Assembly (NCBI GenBank): GCA_048013815.1
Contig: CM106585.1
Span: 12,214,001-12,278,000 of the forward strand
Origin: Setoptus koraiensis
Taxonomy: Eukaryota > Arthropoda
Direction: 5' to 3'
DNA: 64,000 bases
Position numbers and translations under genes: made by a program. The notes under the pieces are model-generated. The model saw only the letters and a program-made list of their open reading frames with translations, searched no databases and was not told where the DNA came from. Below are positions 58,576 through 64,000 of this stretch, piece after piece; positions within the stretch are counted from its first letter, which is position 1, and each line of letters opens with the position of its first letter.

Positions 58576-59980
58576 TCAGGCAAATTAAAATGCGATAATC
58601 ATGCGATCAGCGCGCAGCAACATGCTCTTATCAGCATACCAGCTGCTTATCTGCATATCGGCCATGCGCGATTCACGGTGCCAACGAGACGATCCGACCA
58701 TATGCGCCGGTTACACACACACACACACACAACCCTTTGCCGACGATCGGCGCAAGATTGGCCACGGATTTTCCCACGAAGCGCCCACCGGAAGTGGCCG
58801 CTGAGCGCGGCGCCGGCGCCGAGCCAGCGGTCGCCGGGCGCCACAGCGACTCTCGCTGGCGAGAGTCGCTCTCGGCGAGTCGCGCTCGATGAGCGCCGTT
58901 AACGGGACGACGACGGGACGACGACGGGACGAAATTGTGAGAGATCGGCCAGGTATCGAGTGCGCTATCGGATCGGCGCCATCAAGTGTCTCAAAGGGCG
59001 ACCATCGCACGCCATTTGCGCACACATACTGACCGATCAGTCGGAGATGTTCCCACTGACGGTGTGCGGGTTACGCAATGTGCGAAATGTGGCCAAATTG
59101 ACCGTTGCAACTCGCAACGGTTGAGCAACAGCAGTCAGCTGTGACTGCTGTGACAACACCAACGACAAGTGTTGCATCATGCCCAGTGACAGCCAGTTGA
59201 CAGTTGACAGCCAGCTGGCGGCCATTGTTTTCAGCCGGCGGCGGCCACCCTCGGCTCGCTCACAAGCTGTGGCCGGCGAGACAGCCGACGACAGGTGCAG
59301 TCAGGGGCACGCTCTCGCTTGTTTATATCGGCTCGTTTATGCCGGCTCGTTTATATCGGCTTGTTTATATCGGCTTGTTTACGCCGGCCGGCTCATTATT
59401 ATTGGCCGGCCAGCGTGCCTGCGATACACGCCAAACCAGTTGGCGAGCCGCTGGCCAGATTTGCATGAGATCTGCATAGAGTGGGCAAATTATGATTACG
59501 ATGGGCGCTCTCAGCGCAAACAAACAATTCAGCGCAATTGATTTCAATTGGCCGACAGTCGCTGTCAGTGCGACCGCTGTTGTCGTCGTCGTCGTCGTCT
59601 GTTTGGCCCATTAATCGTGACCACTGCATGACGCAACTACCTGTCGCACTCGCTCGTACAACACAAGTTGCCTGGGCCTGTTTGTGCGGCCCGACGGGCC
59701 GCAATCGTCAGCTTCGAGCGGCTCTAGACAACGAGGCCGAGCCGCCGAGCCGCCGATATTGTTGCCGCAAGCGCGAGCGCACCCAAGGCCGAGAAACCCT
59801 CGCCACGGCGGATATGCGCGATGATGCCCGGATATGCGCGGACATGCCCGGACATGCTCGGACAAGCGCGATTATGCGGCGACGGCGGCGCTGACGGCGG
59901 CGGCACCTTGCCGGCTCGACGCCGGCGATGCAATTCCACGCGACGGTCGTGTTTTTGTCGCTGCCGAGTGCGCCCAATGT

Positions 59981-60037
59981 GACGCAACACGCCGGCGACG
60001 CAACACGCCGGCGACGCAACACGCCGGCGACGCAACA
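59981..60037. repeat. 16-bp minisatellite
   Basis: Three perfect copies of GACGCAACACGCCGGC plus a partial fourth. Confidence 0.93.
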
Positions 60038-60377
60038 TGGCGAGGCGAGCAAAAAATGCCAACCGGCCAAAAGTGGCTTCCGCCCATGGCCGGCATCTCC
60101 AACGATTTGCAAATTGTTTGCGCAATTGGCTCATCAGTTGCGTCATCGTTGCAAGCCCAAACGGCCGCGCATCAAATGCGGCCGGCCCACACCGAGCCAT
60201 GGGAGAGAGTGGCGACAGGGGCAAATTATTTACAGGTGAATCCCTCGGTCTGAATAGTGCGCCATTATTTATTTATTTGTTATTTATTTCTCTAAAATTG
60301 CTCTCCTTTTTTGCGTCTGCGCTCGCCAGCTCGTCGTTGCGTCTGCCCTCGCCAGCTCGTCGTTGCGTCTCTCTTTG

Positions 60378-60474
60378 CTGGCTCGTCATTGCGTAACCAC
60401 CGATGGCTCGCCGTTGCGTCTGTCGCCAGCTCGTCGTTGCGCCAGCCATCGGTGGTTACGCAACGACGAGCCAG
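60378..60474. repeat. Long inverted repeat
   Basis: Arms of 31 bp (60378-60408 and 60444-60474) pair with one mismatch around a 35-base loop; the arm core is GCGTAACCACCGATGGCT. Flanking copies of CTCGTCGTTGCGTCT (60310-60370) and their complement (60475-60500) extend the symmetry. Confidence 0.88.
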
Positions 60475-62678
60475 CGATAGACGCAACGACGAGCTGGCCA
60501 ATTGGCGGCGAGCCAGCCGATCGACATGACGACATGATCGCATTAGCGAGACGATACACACACACACTCTTGCATAATCATATCATCGTAAGCGTGTCAC
60601 GGTGGCCGTCATCGCCGTCGCACAATTGCCGGCGTCGTGGTCTTGGCAACACTTCCTAGACAGACGAACTGCATGCACTTGCATCACTGGCAATTGTCAA
60701 AATTGTGTAGATAAAATTTGTCTGGATATGATTTGTTGGTTTGTTTGTTGGCCTGCTTGTTCGCTTATTTGCTCGCCCTATCGTCTGCCGCTTGTTTGTT
60801 TGTTTACCTGGTTTACCTGTGTGTGTGCGAGTCACAGTGTGACAGCCACACAGGTAAACCAGCCAAACTACAGTGTGTATATAGTGTGTGTATCCATGAC
60901 AACAATGCCAACAGAGCGGCAACAGTTTGCCGAGGGCCCAATCACAGGTAGGCGCACAGGTAAGGTTAAACGACCACTGACAGCGCAAGATTAAATGTCA
61001 ATTGTCGGCGCTGTCGCCCTACAAGCGTCATTCCTACGCTCAATTGCTGCTGCTGCCGCCATTTGAGCGCTCACAATTGTCGCACAATTGCGTCATCATG
61101 CAATTGCATGCGACAGGATGCCAATGGATGATGCAATTGCAACAGCGGTGTGCATCCAGCGACAACCAACAGCCGGCCTGACGAGAGCCGGCTCAATTGT
61201 GCAAAGCAAACACGAATCGAAATGTGGATCGAAACGCGAATCGAAATAGGAATCTAGATAGGAATTGACACAGGAATCGAAATAGGAATAGGAATTGACG
61301 CAGGCAATAGGTATCGAAATTTGAATTGCAACTCGCATCAATTGGATCATCAGCATTTGAATAGGGCGAGCGGCGCTTGTTGTGCGCTCGTCTGCGGCCC
61401 GCTCACCTGGTCGGCATGACAACGGTTGACAAATATGACAATCCGTCCGACTGTGACAGTCGATCGTCTACACACACACACATGATAATGATACACAAAT
61501 AACGGGCTCGGCTCAACAAAAAGCGATCGTTTACTTTCGCTTAAGCGGGGTCACCTTGCCGCTTTGTTGACAATTGTTGTCGTCGTCGCCGTCGTCGCCG
61601 TTGTCGCCGTTGTCGCTGTTGTCGCTGTTGTCGCTGTTGCCAATGTTGTTGCCGTTGTCGCTGTTGTCAATGTTGTCGCTGTTGCCGCCGTTGTCGCTGT
61701 CGGCGCCGTTGAGCTTGCTGCGGCTACCCCAGTTATTGAATGACAATGTGCAATGACAATCGCCGAAAACGAGCTCTGCGACATCTCAGCCAATTGCGAC
61801 ACACTCTCAACGGGTCACCTGGCGCCGATCAGCTGACTGCTGCCAATGCCGGCCGATCATGCAAACAATTGCCCATTTCCGGCTGATGGGCTCACGACAG
61901 CTCACAAGTTGTGAGTCACAACCCATGCACGCAGTTACCGTAGCCGGCTGGCTGGCTCGATGATGCAACTTGCATCATGCAAGTGAGTCGGCAAACAGCC
62001 AGCTATCGCACTGCTGACAGATGATCGCAGGGTCGCACAGCTGATTGCTGTCAGATGGTCGCACAGCTGACTGCTGTCAGATCACTGGCGACGATGGCAG
62101 CTAGTGATGCGGAACACAAATTTAATTTAAATCTAATCAGTTGTATCATCAGCTGACTCGAGAGCCAGCCAGCCAGCCCGTTTGTTGTTGTTGTTGTTGT
62201 TTGTGTTGTGTGTTCGTGACAAGATTAAATGGCGGCCACCATTAGCATTGGCCATATTACCATACTTGTGGACAGCGGCAAGCTCATGAGCGCTTATTGA
62301 ATCAAGTGTCGATCGATTACCTAATGTTTGGCCAATTGAGCAGGCACAATTATCGGCCGGCCGGCCGGCCGGCCAGCCTTCAGTTGGCACAACTGCTAAC
62401 TAACAGGGCTAATTACGGCCAGGTAACAGTGGCATGCGTAATATGACGTAATATGCTCCTAGTCGAGCTGCCCATCTGACCGAGTGCGCATGCAAACAGT
62501 AGGCAAATTGTCTATCTCTATCGATTGGATAATTTGTATTTTTTGTTGTTGTTGCTGTCGGATAATTTATATTTAAACTGCTACCGCTAAATATCTAAGC
62601 ATATCTAACATTGTAAGTAAATGGTGTGTGTGTGTCAGCGACACAACGAAACTCGCTCGCTAGCTCGCCCAGACTCAC

Positions 62679-63674
62679 CTTGAACAGCTGATCGCGCGAA
62701 TACCAAATTTCGTCCTGGGGCAATATATCGGCGCTGTTATTTTCCTGTTGTTGCAGTAGTTGTTGTTGTTGCTGTAGTTGCTGTTGCTGCTGTAGTTGCT
62801 GTTGCTGCTGTAGTTGCTGTTGTTGCTGCTGGTGCTGCTGGTGCAAATGAAAGTTTCTGGTCGACTGCTGAAACGACTGTCTCGACAAACTGTTGCTATT
62901 GGTCTGCTGGCCGGCGCTTGCCGCCATCGGCTGCCCGTCCAATCGATGGCCCATTATCACTTCCGGTCGCGAATCTGCACCTGCCGCCGCCGTCACTGGT
63001 GTTGGGGGTGGTGGTGCTGTTGTTGTTGTTGTTGTTGTTGTTGCTGTTGGCGAGGCGCTTCTGTGCGGGCCCGATGAGTGATTCGCTTGTTTGCGTTTGT
63101 GATGATGGTGGTGGTGGTGGTGGTGCGCCTGGTCATGATGATGATGATTGTTGTTGCTGGTTGCTTGGCTGGCTTTGATTCGGGTTGCTTGCTTGCCGTC
63201 GTGCTGACGATGATGATTGGACGCCAGTTCATTGATACTGAGGCCAGCGGATATTGTTGGCTCACTAGATCGCTTCATAACCATTGTGTCGCTGTTGCCC
63301 GCCGGCCCGTCTACAAAGTCGCCCGCACTAGAATCGTCGTCCTCAATTAGGCCCGTCAAATTGACATTGGACGAGTGGTGGTGCCGCTGCTGCTGTTGCT
63401 GCTGATGATGATTAAGATGATTAAGATGATTTAGATGATTAAGATGATGCGGTCTGAGCGGTGCGGCGGACATTAGCGATGACCGACGCGCCGTTGTTCT
63501 GTTGAACTCGGTCAATCTATTATTGGGCAATAATGTGGACGCCGATGATGGCGTGACTGGCAACACTGTCGCCTGACTGACATCGTCAACAAGCAAGTCA
63601 TCGGCGTAATTGGTGGCTGTTGAGCCGCTGAGTTGGTCGCCCGTCTGCGACAAGATCCTCTTCCTAGAGATCAT
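62679..63674 (-). CDS. exp: expansion (exp), upstream coding exon
   Basis: Encodes 332 residues upstream of the MH2-bearing exon: MISRKRILSQTGDQLSGS at the start, then His/Asn, Thr/Pro and Gln-rich low complexity (including a nine-His run), and ILPQDEIWYSRDQLFK at the end, directly followed by a GTGAGT donor. The final motif fits the sequence that precedes the MH2 core in Expansion proteins, and the phase-0 donor matches the phase-0 acceptor at 30671. With both exons the protein would be about 1584 aa. The upstream side has an ATCAG just before the ATG, so this could also be an internal exon preceded by another beyond the window. The exon has no stop in frame and needs splicing to continue meaningfully. 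Confidence 0.75.
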
Positions 63675-64000
63675 GCTGATGATTAAATATTAAATGATTA
63701 ATTCGCTAATTAATTTATTCATTCATTGGTTGCTTGGATATATTAATTAATGCTGATTAATAATTAGCGCCAAATTGATGCACGCCAGACAAGAGACAAA
63801 ATGACAAATTGTGTGTTGTGTCGCGTCGCGTCGTGTCGTGTCGTGTCGTGTTAATTAGTTGATTGGCCTTCGCAACTAAATGTGTCTTGTGTGAAAAGTT
63901 CACTCGATAACCTGTTGTCGTGGCTGTCCGATAGCCGCTGTCGCAACGATTAATGGACGAACGGCGATGATCCTCGGTCTGTCAATGTCCAGCGACAACC
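63675..64000. other. Upstream of exp exon, right edge
   Basis: AT-rich stretch followed by a short array of GTGTC/GCGTC pentamers (about 63815-63850). It may hold the exp promoter or an intron; no gene is recognised. Confidence 0.4.

Larger units (their letters stand above)
30672..62678 (-). other. 32-kb intron of exp
   Basis: Inferred intron between the GTGAGT donor next to 62679 and the CTGCAG acceptor next to 30671, both phase 0. All other introns whose two ends I can place in this window are under 220 bp. It contains a nested plus-strand NDRG-like gene, an ITmD37E transposon, a foldback-type element, palindromes and many minisatellites. The remaining sequence is GC-rich, with CAA/GTT and CA/TG simple repeats. 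The many open frames of 60-200 codons in it carry no recognisable domains. An unrecognised extra exp exon inside is possible but not needed for frame. Confidence 0.75.
54083..62678. other. Non-coding part of the exp intron
   Basis: 8.6 kb of GC-rich sequence without supported genes. It holds short tandem repeats, a long inverted repeat near 60.4 kb, a GGCC-rich palindromic run near 62355-62375 and several CAA/GTT and GTC runs (for example 61568-61700). Confidence 0.55.

Overview
This is a eukaryotic, most likely arthropod window. The first ~19.7 kb carries compact AT-rich genes whose introns are about 70-220 bp. The repertoire (expansion-type MH2 protein, clan 3 P450, ITmD37E transposon, many His/Asn/Gln/Thr homopolymer runs) suits an arthropod; an acariform mite is my guess from the short introns and dense gene packing, not something I can prove.

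Layout: (1) 1-1015, simple repeats upstream of an ELL elongation factor (+, 1016-2611). (2) A five-exon, membrane-anchored, catalytically dead cholinesterase-like protein (-, 5784-2638) convergent with ELL, its stop only 26 bp away. (3) A five-exon acid lipase (+, 7444-9405). (4) A four-exon Josephin deubiquitinase (+, 10205-11211). (5) Single-exon OGFOD1 (-, 13129-11507), divergent from (6) two-exon ILVBL/HACL2 (+, 13784-15880), which is followed by a decayed fragment of ILVBL coding sequence. (7) KLHDC10 (-, 19769-17948). (8) An intronless clan 3 cytochrome P450 (-, 26164-24509). (9) expansion (exp), minus strand, with one exon at 63674-62679 and the last exon at 30671-26913, separated by a 32-kb intron.

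From about 19.7 kb rightward the DNA becomes GC-richer and non-coding sequence dominates. The 32-kb exp intron holds an NDRG/MESK2-like gene on the opposite strand (50.8-54.1 kb), a complete ITmD37E (Tc1/mariner) transposon with an intact transposase, a foldback-type element with an 11-bp target duplication, palindromes, and many minisatellites of 10-26 bp.

The genes are unrelated housekeeping functions (transcription elongation, ribosome hydroxylation, fatty-acid alpha-oxidation, ubiquitin removal and CRL2 substrate recognition, lipid hydrolysis, xenobiotic oxidation, epithelial tube morphology) and do not form a visible pathway. I see no new multi-gene system. The most notable items are the intronic mobile elements, the nested NDRG-like gene with large disordered insertions and an apparently frame-broken N-terminus, and the ILVBL fragment.
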